Assembly (NCBI GenBank): GCA_020639255.1
Contig: JACKGZ010000001.1
Location: 434,001-498,000 of the forward strand
Reading direction: 5' to 3'
Length of the DNA stretch: 64,000 nucleotides
From: Phycisphaera sp.
Lineage (GTDB): Bacteria > Planctomycetota > Phycisphaerae > Phycisphaerales > UBA1924
How positions within the stretch are numbered: the first letter of the stretch is position 1; the number at the start of each line of letters is the position of its first letter. The notes beneath the pieces were generated by a model. It saw only the letters and a list, made by a program, of their open reading frames with translations. It searched no databases and was not told the origin of the DNA. Shown here piece after piece: positions 25,724 to 34,769 of the stretch. Position numbers and translations under genes: made by a program.

Positions 25724-26668
25724 TCAGACGCTGGCGATCTTCTCGAGCAGCTTCTTGGTGAGCAGGCATCCCTCGCGCGGCGGGTGCTTCTGGCCCTCGT
25801 ATTCCACGCCGATATAGCCCTCGTACCCCGCGTCGAGGACGATCTTGACCATGCGGTGGTAGTCCGTGTGGATCTCCTCGCCCTTCGCGTCGAAGTCGTG
25901 GCTCTTGGCGCTGACGGCCTTGGCAAAGGGCATCATCTCCTCGACGCCCAGGTACCGGTCGTACCACGCGTCGGGGTCGTCGGCCTTGCTCCAGTCGAAG
26001 CAGAAGTTCCCGAAGTCGGGCAGCGTGCCGCAGCGGGGGTTGTCGACCATCTTCATGACGCCCGAGAGCCACTTACCATTGGAGCTGAGTCCGCCGTGGT
26101 TCTCGACGATGACGTTGAGCTTGTAGGGCGCTGCGATCTCGGTCAGCCGGCTCAGCCCGTCGGCCGCGAGCTTCTGCTGCTCCTCGTAGCTGCCGGCGCT
26201 GGCGGCGTTGACGCGGATCGAGTGACACCTGAACTTCGAGGCCACGTCGAGCCACTTGCGGTGGTTGTCGATCGCCTGCGTGCGTTTGGCGTCGTCGGGG
26301 TCGCCCAGGTTTCCCTCGCCGTCGCACATGATCAGGAGTTGCTTGAGGCCGTGGTCCTGGGCACGCTTGTTCATGTCGGCGATGTACGCCTCGTCGTGGG
26401 CCTTGTCCTTGAAGAAGCCGTTGACATATTCGATCGCCGTGAAGCCCATCTCGTGGGCCTCCTTGGCGAAATCGAGGTTGTCGACCTCGCCCGCGTAGAT
26501 CAGCTTGTGGAGCGACCACTGCGCGAGCGAGATATGGAATCTGGGTTCACGCCTCCCGAGCGAGGTCAGGGCGCTGGCGGGGGTGGTCATCAGTGCGGCT
26601 CCAAGGCCCGCGCCCGCGGCGAGAACCTGGCGACGTGTTGGATGAAACGCTTGCGAATCGGCGGGCAT
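25724..26668 (-). CDS. Tat-exported sugar isomerase/epimerase (TIM barrel)
   Basis: The ATG at 26668 follows AAGGAG closely and gives 314 residues; a longer frame from 26704 is less likely. A Tat signal, TRRQVLAAGAGLGAALMT, is followed by a xylose-isomerase-like TIM barrel with GFTAIEYVNGFF, IRVNAASAGSYEEQQKLA, NVIVENHGGLSSNGKW (Glu, His), GTLPDFGNFCFDW and YIGVEYEGQKHPPREG (Glu). In contrast to the cytosolic relative at 18827-19831 this one is exported, so substrate and product are in the periplasm. Its stop abuts the convergent heme protein gene with no gap. Confidence 0.88.
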   Translation of the reverse strand: MPADSQAFHPTRRQVLAAGAGLGAALMTTPASALTSLGRREPRFHISLAQWSLHKLIYAGEVDNLDFAKEAHEMGFTAIEYVNGFFKDKAHDEAYIADMNKRAQDHGLKQLLIMCDGEGNLGDPDDAKRTQAIDNHRKWLDVASKFRCHSIRVNAASAGSYEEQQKLAADGLSRLTEIAAPYKLNVIVENHGGLSSNGKWLSGVMKMVDNPRCGTLPDFGNFCFDWSKADDPDAWYDRYLGVEEMMPFAKAVSAKSHDFDAKGEEIHTDYHRMVKIVLDAGYEGYIGVEYEGQKHPPREGCLLTKKLLEKIASV

Positions 26669-26807
26669 GTGATGCTCCTTCGTATCCGTGCAGTATGACG
26701 CCACCGTGCCGGCTTTGCCACAGTGAAACCCCGCATGGAGCGTTCGCCCGGGCAGGGCCTACGATCCAGACCGGCGGCAGGAGCGCCGGCGAGAGGATTG
26801 CGCACGG

Positions 26808-29800
26808 ATGATCGTACTGCAGAGTGTGTGGACGGACGGCAGGCTGCACCTTTGGGCCGAGAGCGCCCACGGAGCCGCGGCCTTCGCTTCGCCCGTCGAG
26901 GATCTCAGCGACGAGGACGAGTCGCTCGACACCGAGCCCGGCGCGGGCGAATCCGACGAGTCGTCCGACTCAGACGGTGGCGTCGCGACGCAGGTCGCGG
27001 TGCACACCGAGACCATCGCCCACCCGTTCGCGCTTTCATGCGAGGAACTCCAGTCCACGCTCGGCGCGTTGCTCGGCGATGAACCGCAGTATTCGAGTGT
27101 CAAGCTTCGTGTGCCCTCGCAGGGCGGCGTCGTGCTGCCCAGCGCCCGCCTGGCGCACGCCGCGGGCATCGCGCTGACGGGCCGGGGCGCCGATGGGCTC
27201 TCGAGTGTCACGGTCGACTCGATCGCCGTCGAACCCGAGAGCGTTCCGGTGCTGCTCGAACGTCTCCAGGAGCTCGCCGACAGCGAGGACAACGAGAGCG
27301 TGCTCGTCGGGCGAACGATCGACTACCTCTCGCTCGTGGCGCGTTTCGCGCGCCGGCTGCTGGCTCAGCAGCGGTTCGTGCCGGCGCTGCGTCAGGGCTC
27401 GACGGGTGAACTCGACGGCTCGTGGCAGGCGTGGTTCGCCGACGAGCAGTCAGCCGAGGACGCTGGCACGCTCGTGTCTGCGATGCCGCCCGCGGTGCGG
27501 AGCATCGAGGACGCCCGCTCGCACGATCCGGCGGGGATCTTCGACGACATGGTGACGGCGTTGGTTGATGCCGGCGCGCGTCGGGCGCTCATCGATGATG
27601 ATCTCCCCGAGGTGATCGAGGGGCGCGACCCGAGCGATCCGAGCGTGGCGTGGCTCTTCGGCTTGCTGGGCGATCGTCACACCGTCGAGCCCGCGGATCG
27701 GCGAGCACTCATCCGCGATGTGCGAGGCTGGATCGGTAGGCTTGAAGAACGCGGCTCGAGCACCGAATGGCGCCTGTGCCTGCGTCTGAATGAGCCGCTG
27801 GTGCTGCCGAGCAAAGCCGGTGACGAGGACGAGGCGCGCCCCGCGATCATCGAGCCCGCCGACGCGACCTGGGCGCTCAGTTTCCATCTCCAGCCGATCG
27901 GCGCCGAGGACGTGCTCGTCGATGCGGCCGACATCTGGCTGCTCTCAAGCGAAACCGTCACGATCGAGGGCCGACGCCTCGACAGCCCGCAGGAATTGCT
28001 TCTTGCTGAGCTCGGTCGAGCAAGCCGGCTCTACAAGCGCCTTGAGAAGGCGCTCGACGAGACCGAGCCCGTCGATGTCGAGCTCAAGACGAACGAGGCG
28101 TACGAGTTCCTGCGTGAGATCCGCCCGCTGCTGCGTGAGCAGGGCTTCGGCGTGATCGAGCCGGGCTGGTTCGGCTCGACGACCTCGCGCCTGGGCGCGA
28201 AGCTACTGCTCGATTCGGATCCGATGGAGGAGCCCTTCGAAGCCGGCTCGCCCTCGGTCGCGGGTGCCGCCAAGCTCGGGCTCGATGCGCTCGTGGGCTA
28301 TCAGTGGCAGATCGCGGTGGGGGACGTCACGCTCACCCTCAAGGAGTTCGAGGAACTTGCGCAGCGCAAGACGCCGCTCGTGCAGATCAACGGCAAGTGG
28401 GTGGAGATTCGCCCGGAGGATGTCGAGGCCGCGATCAAGTTCATCCGCGAGAACCCGGGCGGCGAGATGTCCGTCGGCGAGGCCATCCGCATGGCCTTCG
28501 GCGCGGACGCGCGCACGAGCGGGCTGCATGTCACGGGTCTCGAAACCACCGGCTGGCTCGCCGACGTGTTCGGCGGCTCGTCCGCGGGCGAGGCGCTGCC
28601 CATCCTCGATCAGCCCACCGACTTCCACGGCACGCTCCGCCCGTATCAGCTCCGCGGCTACTCGTGGCTCAGCTTCCTCGAACGCTTCGGCTTCGGTGCG
28701 TGTCTCGCCGACGACATGGGCCTCGGTAAAACGATCCAGCTCCTGGCGATCCTCGCGGGCGAGCGCCAGGAGGCCAAGGCCAAGGGGCAGGATCGTGTGC
28801 CGCCCACGCTGCTCATCGTGCCGACGTCGGTTGTGGGCAACTGGGTCCGCGAGACGCACAGGTTCTGCCCGCAGCTCGACGTCGTGGTGCACCACGGCCC
28901 CGGACGCCTGGCGGGCAACGAGTTCGTCGCAAGGGTCGCCAAGGCCGACTTCGTTGTCACGACGTACGCGCTGGCCAACCGCGACCAGGATCTGCTCTCG
29001 GCGATCGAGTGGGGGCGTCTGGTGCTCGACGAGGCGCAGTTCATCAAGAACCCCGCCGCCAAGCAGGCGCAGGCCGTGCGGAGCATCCGCGCCCGCTCGC
29101 GCATCGCGCTCACGGGTACGCCCGTCGAGAACCGTCTGAGCGAGCTCTGGTCGATCATGGACTTCCTGAACCCGGGCTACCTCGGCTCGCCCGGCGGGTT
29201 CCGCAAGAAGTTCGCCGTGCCGATCGAGAAGTACCGCGACGACGCCAAGAGCGTGCAGCTGCGTTCGCTCGTGCGGCCGTTCGTGCTTCGGCGTCTCAAG
29301 TCCGACCCGAAGGTGGTGGGGGATCTGCCGCCCAAGGTCGAGAGCCGCGAGTACTGCTACCTCACAAGCGAGCAGGCCGAGCTGTACGAGCAGACGGTCA
29401 AGAAGATGCTCGCCGACGTGGACGCGACCGAGGGCATCCGCCGTCGGGGCATCGTGCTGTCGGCGCTTGTCAAGCTCAAGCAGATCTGCAACCACCCGGC
29501 GCAGGCGCTCAAGGAAGTCGTCAAGGGCCAGACCACGCCCCCGTCGGCCGCGCGCTCGGGCAAGACGACGCGTCTGATCGAGATGCTCGACGAGATCCTC
29601 GCCGCGGGCGATCAGGCGCTGATCTTCAGCCAGTTCCGCCAGATGGGCTACCTGCTCGCGTCGACGCTTCGCCACGCTTTGGATCGAGAAGTTCTCTTCC
29701 TCCACGGCGGCACGCCCCGCCTCCAACGCCAGAAGCTCGTCGACGAATTCCAAAAGGGCGACGGCACCTCACCGATCATGCTCGTCAGTTTGCGAGCCGG

Positions 29801-30101
29801 TGGTGTGGGTCTGAATCTGACAGCCGCGAATCACGTCTTCCACTTCGACCGCTGGTGGAACCCGGCCGTCGAGAACCAGGCGACCGACCGTGCGTACCGC
29901 ATCGGGCAGATGCGGACCGTGCAGGTGCACAAGTTCGTCTGCCGCGGCACGCTCGAGGAGCGCATCGACGAGATGCTCGAGACCAAAAGCCAGCTCGCCG
30001 AGCAGATCGTCGGCGCGGGCGAGCAGTGGCTCACCGAGCTCGACACGGACGCGCTGCGTGACCTCCTGACCCTGCGCGGCGACGCGGTGGGCGAGGTTTG
30101 A
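26808..30101 (+). CDS. SNF2-family helicase-like ATPase
   Basis: A 1097-residue protein. The first 600 residues hold an acidic stretch (about 25-65) and a SNF2-associated region containing NGKWVEIRPEDVEAAIKFI. The ATPase follows: the Q-motif-like LRPYQLRGYSWLSFLE, motif I DDMGLGKT (about 635), motif II DEAQ (about 741), LTGTPVENRLSELWSIMDFL, then the second RecA lobe with FLHGGTPRLQRQKLVDEF, VSLRAGGVGLNLTAANHVFH and QATDRAYRIGQ (about 1026). It is an ATP-driven DNA translocase that probably removes proteins such as stalled RNA polymerase from DNA, as for RapA-like bacterial relatives. A SWIM zinc-finger gene follows, a known pairing for this subtype. Confidence 0.93.
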   Translation: MIVLQSVWTDGRLHLWAESAHGAAAFASPVEDLSDEDESLDTEPGAGESDESSDSDGGVATQVAVHTETIAHPFALSCEELQSTLGALLGDEPQYSSVKLRVPSQGGVVLPSARLAHAAGIALTGRGADGLSSVTVDSIAVEPESVPVLLERLQELADSEDNESVLVGRTIDYLSLVARFARRLLAQQRFVPALRQGSTGELDGSWQAWFADEQSAEDAGTLVSAMPPAVRSIEDARSHDPAGIFDDMVTALVDAGARRALIDDDLPEVIEGRDPSDPSVAWLFGLLGDRHTVEPADRRALIRDVRGWIGRLEERGSSTEWRLCLRLNEPLVLPSKAGDEDEARPAIIEPADATWALSFHLQPIGAEDVLVDAADIWLLSSETVTIEGRRLDSPQELLLAELGRASRLYKRLEKALDETEPVDVELKTNEAYEFLREIRPLLREQGFGVIEPGWFGSTTSRLGAKLLLDSDPMEEPFEAGSPSVAGAAKLGLDALVGYQWQIAVGDVTLTLKEFEELAQRKTPLVQINGKWVEIRPEDVEAAIKFIRENPGGEMSVGEAIRMAFGADARTSGLHVTGLETTGWLADVFGGSSAGEALPILDQPTDFHGTLRPYQLRGYSWLSFLERFGFGACLADDMGLGKTIQLLAILAGERQEAKAKGQDRVPPTLLIVPTSVVGNWVRETHRFCPQLDVVVHHGPGRLAGNEFVARVAKADFVVTTYALANRDQDLLSAIEWGRLVLDEAQFIKNPAAKQAQAVRSIRARSRIALTGTPVENRLSELWSIMDFLNPGYLGSPGGFRKKFAVPIEKYRDDAKSVQLRSLVRPFVLRRLKSDPKVVGDLPPKVESREYCYLTSEQAELYEQTVKKMLADVDATEGIRRRGIVLSALVKLKQICNHPAQALKEVVKGQTTPPSAARSGKTTRLIEMLDEILAAGDQALIFSQFRQMGYLLASTLRHALDREVLFLHGGTPRLQRQKLVDEFQKGDGTSPIMLVSLRAGGVGLNLTAANHVFHFDRWWNPAVENQATDRAYRIGQMRTVQVHKFVCRGTLEERIDEMLETKSQLAEQIVGAGEQWLTELDTDALRDLLTLRGDAVGEV

Positions 30102-30222
30102 GGTGATTTGAAGCGAGCCGGATGAAACTTTGGACGTGGGTGGATATCCGCCCGTTTGCGTCCAACCCTTGGATCTGGTGCCCAGGGAATGGGCAGAACC
30201 CGGGACGGAGACCCCAAGGCCG

Positions 30223-31197
30223 ATGCAGCAGCCGCAGTTCCCACGCAAACCCCCAGAGAAAACCAAGCACCCCCGCCGGGTCCGCGCCGGGATCAAGATC
30301 CCTGCGAGCGACCGCGCGAGCGAGAGCTGGGCGGGCCAGCGTTGGCTGCGTTTGATCGAGACAGGTGCGACCACCGACGATCAGGCCGAGGGGCTTGAAT
30401 ATGCCCGCCTCGGTCAGACCCGCACGCTCAAGATCGAGCCGGGCAAGGTGGCGGCTCTCGTTCAGGGACGCCTGCCCAAGGCCTACCGCGTTTCGATCTC
30501 GCTCGATTCGTTCGACATCCCCAGCTGGGACCGGGTCATCAACGAGATGGCCCAGCAGGCCCGGTACACCGCCAAGCTCCTCTCAGGCGAACTCCCGACC
30601 ACGATCGACGAGCTCTTCGCCCCGCTCGGGCTGCACCTCTTCCCGCTCACCGAGAAGGACGTGAAGCCGAGCTGCACGTGCGAGGAGCCAAAATCGGAGC
30701 TGGGCTGGTGCAAGCACTCGGTCTGCGCGGCCCTGATCGTCGCCGACCAGCTCGCCCAGGACCCGTGGACGATCTTCTCGCTCCGGGGCATCCAGCGGGA
30801 TGATCTGATCGAGCAGCTCAAGCACCTCCGGCTGCTGCCAGGCTCGGGCGGCGGGTCCGCACCCGTCTACTCACCCCATATCGAGGCGGTCGAGACCATC
30901 GCCGCCAAGCCGCTCGAAGAGTGTCTCGACCACTTCTGGGAGCCCGCCTCGGGGCTGGAGCACCTGCACCTGGCCCCCGAGAAGCCGGACGTGAGCCACC
31001 CGCTCCTGCGCCGACTCGGGCAGAGCCCCTTCGAGGGCAGCAAGTTCCCGCTTGTGGGGCTTTTGGCGACCTGCTACGACGTGGTCAGCCAGCAGATCCT
31101 GGCCGAGGAGCAGGCCCGCGAGGGCGCCGACGACGGGCCTGACCCGGAAGACCCTGAGGATGGGCTGGACGAGGGCTTCGGGGACGACGAATCCTGA
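30223..31197 (+). CDS. SWIM zinc-finger protein
   Basis: The start is uncertain: ATG 30223 (324 residues) matches where the family similarity begins, but the frame is open from TTG 30130. The conserved N-terminal block includes WAGQRWLRLIE and LKIEPGKVAALVQGRLPKAY. The SWIM zinc ligand set C-x-C-x(n)-C-x-H is seen as SCTCEEPKSELGWCKHS. The tail from about residue 295 is strongly acidic (DPEDPEDGLDEGFGDDE). Bacterial SWIM proteins are usually encoded beside SNF2 ATPases and probably bind DNA or the ATPase. That is the case here, 121 bases after the SNF2 gene. Confidence 0.82.
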   Translation: MQQPQFPRKPPEKTKHPRRVRAGIKIPASDRASESWAGQRWLRLIETGATTDDQAEGLEYARLGQTRTLKIEPGKVAALVQGRLPKAYRVSISLDSFDIPSWDRVINEMAQQARYTAKLLSGELPTTIDELFAPLGLHLFPLTEKDVKPSCTCEEPKSELGWCKHSVCAALIVADQLAQDPWTIFSLRGIQRDDLIEQLKHLRLLPGSGGGSAPVYSPHIEAVETIAAKPLEECLDHFWEPASGLEHLHLAPEKPDVSHPLLRRLGQSPFEGSKFPLVGLLATCYDVVSQQILAEEQAREGADDGPDPEDPEDGLDEGFGDDES

Positions 31198-31213
31198 GCC
31201 TGGCCGCCTTTGC

Positions 31214-31470
31214 TGGGGCCCTGCGGGGCCTAGACTTGTGCATCAGAGAGGGCCGACCGTGACGAGGCATCTGCCGAGGCGCGGCCATGGGTCTCGACCG
31301 GGTGAGCGGGCGGAAGCTCGCGGAGCCGCGGAAGGTCGAGGTCCAGCCCCGGTGATCGTGAGTGCGATCACCCAGTCCGCGGCCGGCGCCCTGCATTGGG
31401 CCGTCGGCTCGCAAGCCGATGGACCGCGTGAGTTTGCTCACGCATTGCAGAAGGAGCCCGGCCGCCTCGG
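31214..31470 (+). ncRNA. Cluster of strong hairpins, candidate structured RNA
   Basis: The 295 bases between the SWIM gene and tRNA-Gln hold no convincing protein gene. They hold several compact hairpins in a row. GGTGATCG/CGATCACC is 8 bp with a 6-base loop (31351-31372). CGTCGGCT/AGCCGATG is 8 bp including one G-U with a CGCA loop (31402-31421). GCGTGAG/CTCACGC is 7 bp with a TTTG loop (31426-31443). Weaker ones lie at about 31216-31233 (GGCCC/GGGCC) and 31460-31472 (GGCCG/CGGCC). No RNase P, tmRNA, SRP or 6S signature was recognised. It may be a novel small RNA, a 5' leader of the tRNA transcript, or coincidence in GC-rich DNA. Confidence 0.35.
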
Positions 31471-31492
31471 CCGATTCGAAGAAGATCGAACC

Positions 31493-31564
31493 GACCCGAT
31501 AGTGTAATGGTTAGCACCACAGTTTTTGATACTGTTAGTCCAGGTTCGAGTCCTGGTCGGGTTA
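31493..31564 (+). tRNA. tRNA-Gln (anticodon TTG)
   Basis: A 72-base cloverleaf. Acceptor GACCCGA pairs with TCGGGTT (first pair G-U), discriminator A at 31564. The anticodon stem ACAGT/ACTGT is perfect and encloses TTTTGAT with anticodon TTG. The T-arm CCAGGTTCGAGTCCTGG is perfect. CCA is not encoded. Confidence 0.95.
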
Positions 31565-31611
31565 TTTCCGATTTCTTCTGAATCACGAGCCCAGGCGCGC
31601 CACGCGTCGCC

Positions 31612-32385
31612 GTGAGCACACCAGCACCCATCGCGATCATCCTCGCCGCCGGCAAGGGCACGCGGATGCAGTCCGACCTGCCCAAGGTCTGCCACCCGAT
31701 CGGCGGGCGGCCGATGGTGTGCGCGGTCGTCGACGCCTGCCTCGACGCCGGGTGCGAGCGCACGGTCGCGGTGGTGGGGTACAAGCAGGAACTCGTCCGC
31801 GACGCGCTTGAGGCTTATCAAGGACGCGTCGAGTTTGCGGTGCAGGACAAGCAGAACGGGACGGGGCACGCCGTCAAGTGCGCCTTGCCTGCGATTGAAT
31901 CGCTCCCGGACGAGACGCCCATCTTCATCCTCTGCGGCGACGGCCCGCTTATCCGGAGCGAGACGCTCCGCACCATCCTCGACCTGCACGCGAACACCAA
32001 CGCCTCGGCGACGATGGCGACGTCGGTTGTTGAAGACCCGACGGGCTACGGCAGGATCGTCCGCGATGACGCGGGCAGATTCCTGAAGATCGTCGAGCAG
32101 GCCAACGCGAGCGAAGAAGAACGCGCGATCCGCGAGATCAACCCGAGCTACTACTGCTTCAGGCTCGGCGACCTCAAGGGCGGGCTCGCGCGTGTGACGC
32201 CCAACGCCAAGAGCGGCGAGGAGTACGTCACCGACGTGCCCGAGATCCTGCTCGCGGGCGGGAAGAGGGTGGAAGTGATCGACGCCGTCCCGCCCGAGGA
32301 CGTGCTGAGCATCAACACGCCGGCGCAGCTGGCCGAGGTGGACGCGATATTCCGGTCGCGCCAGAGCGCAGCAGGGAAAGGCTAA
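31612..32385 (+). CDS. GlmU-type uridylyltransferase domain protein
   Basis: A 257-residue nucleotidyltransferase starting with GTG. It contains the signature IILAAGKGTRMQSDLPKVCH, then QDKQNGTGHAVKCAL, LCGDGPLIRSETL, and DPTGYGRIVRDDAGRFLKIV with downstream EEYVTDVPEILL. These match the N-terminal pyrophosphorylase half of GlmU, which makes UDP-GlcNAc from UTP and GlcNAc-1-phosphate. The left-handed beta-helix acetyltransferase half (about 200 residues) is absent, and a new gene starts 12 bases later. Acetylation of glucosamine-1-phosphate must then be done elsewhere, or the enzyme may use another sugar phosphate. The gene order with prs is the familiar glmU-prs arrangement. Confidence 0.88.
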   Translation: MSTPAPIAIILAAGKGTRMQSDLPKVCHPIGGRPMVCAVVDACLDAGCERTVAVVGYKQELVRDALEAYQGRVEFAVQDKQNGTGHAVKCALPAIESLPDETPIFILCGDGPLIRSETLRTILDLHANTNASATMATSVVEDPTGYGRIVRDDAGRFLKIVEQANASEEERAIREINPSYYCFRLGDLKGGLARVTPNAKSGEEYVTDVPEILLAGGKRVEVIDAVPPEDVLSINTPAQLAEVDAIFRSRQSAAGKG

Positions 32386-32397
32386 GGGGAGCCCGGC

Positions 32398-33378
32398 ATG
32401 AACCAGGACGCGGACAAGCTGAAGATCTTCGCCGGGCGCCACATGCGCGACCTCGCCGAGTCGATGTGCAAGCACCTCGACATCCCGCTGGGCGAGGCCC
32501 GCACGCACGTCTTCCCCGACGGCGAGATGATGCTCAAGGTCGACGAGGACGTCCGCGGGCGCGACTGCTACATTGTCATCTCGACGTGCATGCCCGTGAA
32601 CGACAACCTCATGGAGCTGCTGATCTTCCTCGACTGCCTCCGGCGTGCCTCGGCCGAGTACGTGACAGTCGTGCTGCCTTACTTCGGTTATGCGAGGCAA
32701 GACCGCAAGAGCGAGGGGCGCGTGCCGATCACGGCGAAGCTCGTCGCGAATTTGCTCACGGCGGGCAAGGCCGACCGCATCATCGCGCTCGATCTGCACG
32801 CGGCGCAGATCCAGGGCTTCTTCGACATCCCGGTCGATCACCTGTCGGCGACGCCCGTGTTCAGCAAGTACTTCAAGAAGCACCGTGACGATCTCAACGA
32901 TCTCTGCATGGTCAGCCCGGACGTGGGCAACGTGAAGGTCGCCGAGGGCTTCGCGAACATGCTCGGCGGCGACCTTGCGATCATCAACAAGCGACGCCTC
33001 TCGGGCGATGCGGTCGAGACGGGCCACATCATCGGCGATGTGAAGGGCAAGACGGTCCTGATGGTCGACGACATGATCTCGACTGCGGGCACGATCTGCG
33101 CCGCCGCTGAAGTGGTCATGCAGAACGGCGCCAAAGACGTGATCACCGCCGCCAGCCACGGGCTGTTCGTGGGCGAGGCGTTCGAGCGCATCCGCAAGAG
33201 CCCGATCAGCCGGGTCGTCGTCACGAACTCGATCCCTCCCCAGCGGGCGAAGGACGAGCTAGGCGACAAGCTGACGGTGCTCGATGTCAGCAAGCTCCTG
33301 GGCGACGCGGTCCACCGGGTGCACCACAAGGAATCGGTCAGCGCGCTGTTCGAGGGAACCGCGGGCTTCAAGAGGTAG
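32398..33378 (+). CDS. prs: Ribose-phosphate pyrophosphokinase (PRPP synthetase)
   Basis: A 326-residue cytosolic enzyme that makes PRPP from ribose-5-phosphate and ATP for nucleotide, His and Trp synthesis. It shows FAGRHMRDLAESMCKHLDI, VFPDGEMMLKVDEDVRGRD, PYFGYARQDRKSEGR, the metal/ATP region DLHAAQIQGFFDIPVDHL and the PRPP loop VLMVDDMISTAGTI. The length is normal for class I enzymes. It follows the GlmU-type gene by 12 bases and precedes rplY, as in many bacteria. Confidence 0.97.
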   Translation: MNQDADKLKIFAGRHMRDLAESMCKHLDIPLGEARTHVFPDGEMMLKVDEDVRGRDCYIVISTCMPVNDNLMELLIFLDCLRRASAEYVTVVLPYFGYARQDRKSEGRVPITAKLVANLLTAGKADRIIALDLHAAQIQGFFDIPVDHLSATPVFSKYFKKHRDDLNDLCMVSPDVGNVKVAEGFANMLGGDLAIINKRRLSGDAVETGHIIGDVKGKTVLMVDDMISTAGTICAAAEVVMQNGAKDVITAASHGLFVGEAFERIRKSPISRVVVTNSIPPQRAKDELGDKLTVLDVSKLLGDAVHRVHHKESVSALFEGTAGFKR

Positions 33379-33438
33379 TCATTCACACAAGTCATCCCGC
33401 CCGGCGCGTGCCGAGCGGCGTTCTGTAAGGAAACAGTC

Positions 33439-34083
33439 ATGCACGAGAAATCACCAGTTCTGAAGGGCGAGATCCGCGAGCGCCTCGGCTCTCGCTACGC
33501 CAAGCGTCTGCGCGACCAGGGCCGCCTGCCCGTCGTCGTCTACGGCCACGGCCAGGAGCCGGCCGCCATCTCCGTCGATGCCAAGGAAACCATCCGCTTC
33601 ATCGAGGACGGCGAGCGCGTCTTCCAGATCGACATCAACGGCAAGATCGAGACCGTTCTGCTCCGCGATGTGCAGTTCAACTACCTGGGCGACGACATCG
33701 TCCACTGCGACCTGTCGCGCGTGGACCTCGACGAGGTGACACACGCCCACGTCCACGTTGTGCTCAAGGGCGATGCGGTCGGCCTCAAGACCGCCGGCAC
33801 GCTGCTCATGCACCCCGTCACCGAGCTGACCGTCGAGTGCAAGCTCAAGGACCTGCCGAGCGAAATCGTGGTCAACGTCTCGAACCTGGCAGCGGGCGGG
33901 ATCATCCACGCTGGCGAGATCGAGATGCCCTCAGGCGTCAAGCTGATCAGCGACAAGGAAGCCATCGTCGCGCAGATCGCTCACGCGGGCGGCGACGCCG
34001 AGTCGGCCGAATCCACCGAGGTCTCGTCGGACGCTCAGCCCGAGGTCATTCGCGAGAAGAAGACTGAGGACGAGGACAAGTAA
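33439..34083 (+). CDS. rplY: Ribosomal protein L25 (CTC form)
   Basis: A 214-residue protein of the general stress CTC type: an N-terminal L25 beta-barrel (about 1-95, with RLRDQGRLPVVVYGHG) and the C-terminal TL5-like domain (about 100-185, with LMHPVTELTVECKLKDLPSE). An acidic tail follows (SAESTEVSSDAQPEVIREKK). It binds 5S rRNA in the large subunit. TAAGGAAA (33426-33433) precedes the ATG. It starts the translation block L25-Pth-S6-SSB-L9. Confidence 0.95.
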   Translation: MHEKSPVLKGEIRERLGSRYAKRLRDQGRLPVVVYGHGQEPAAISVDAKETIRFIEDGERVFQIDINGKIETVLLRDVQFNYLGDDIVHCDLSRVDLDEVTHAHVHVVLKGDAVGLKTAGTLLMHPVTELTVECKLKDLPSEIVVNVSNLAAGGIIHAGEIEMPSGVKLISDKEAIVAQIAHAGGDAESAESTEVSSDAQPEVIREKKTEDEDK

Positions 34084-34106
34084 ACCCGTGAGGAGCGTGC
34101 GCTGCG

Positions 34107-34736
34107 ATGAAGCTGCTGGTCGGCCTGGGCAACCCGGGAGCGGAATACGTCAAGACCCGGCACAACGCCGGGTTCATGGCGATCGATCTGCTCGCCGAGC
34201 GCCACGGCTCCGGTCAGATCGCGCGGAGCAAGTTCAACGCGATGCTCCTGGACGTCCCGGTGAGCGGGCATCGGTGCCTGCTCATGAAGCCCGTGACGTA
34301 CATGAACCGATCGGGTCAGGCGATCGCCGAGGCCTGCCGGTTCTACAAGCTCGACGCGTCCAAGGACGTACTCGTTCTGGTCGACGATGTGGCGTTGCCC
34401 TGCGGCACGGTGCGTCTGAAGGCCACGGGCGGCGCGGGCGGGCACAACGGCCTCACCGATATCGCGCGCAAGCTGGGCAGCGAGAACTACGCCCGGCTGC
34501 GCATCGGGATCGACGAGAAGCCGCCCGTGATGCGTCTCGAGGACTACGTGCTTGGGCGTTTCACCGAGGAGCAGATGGACCGTCTCACGCCGGCGCTGAA
34601 ACAGGCGGCGGATGCGGCGGAGGTGTTCGCGGCCGAGGGGATCGACGCCGCGATGAACAGATTCAACACAAAGAACACGACTGCGGGCTGGGGCAAAGAA
34701 GCCGAGCCCGAGGGCGATTCGCAGAGACAGGAATGA
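34107..34736 (+). CDS. pth: Peptidyl-tRNA hydrolase
   Basis: A 209-residue enzyme that frees tRNA from prematurely released peptidyl-tRNA. It has LLVGLGNPGAEYVKTRHNAG with catalytic His19 and neighbouring Asn20, KPVTYMNRSGQAI, VLVDDVALPCG (with the conserved Asp) and the GGAGGHNGLTDIARKLGSEN region. The C-terminus extends slightly beyond the usual 190 residues. It lies 23 bases after rplY, the standard neighbour. Confidence 0.96.
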   Translation: MKLLVGLGNPGAEYVKTRHNAGFMAIDLLAERHGSGQIARSKFNAMLLDVPVSGHRCLLMKPVTYMNRSGQAIAEACRFYKLDASKDVLVLVDDVALPCGTVRLKATGGAGGHNGLTDIARKLGSENYARLRIGIDEKPPVMRLEDYVLGRFTEEQMDRLTPALKQAADAAEVFAAEGIDAAMNRFNTKNTTAGWGKEAEPEGDSQRQE

Positions 34737-34769
34737 TCGCGGCCATCCGCCGCGAGAAAGGCAACTGAA

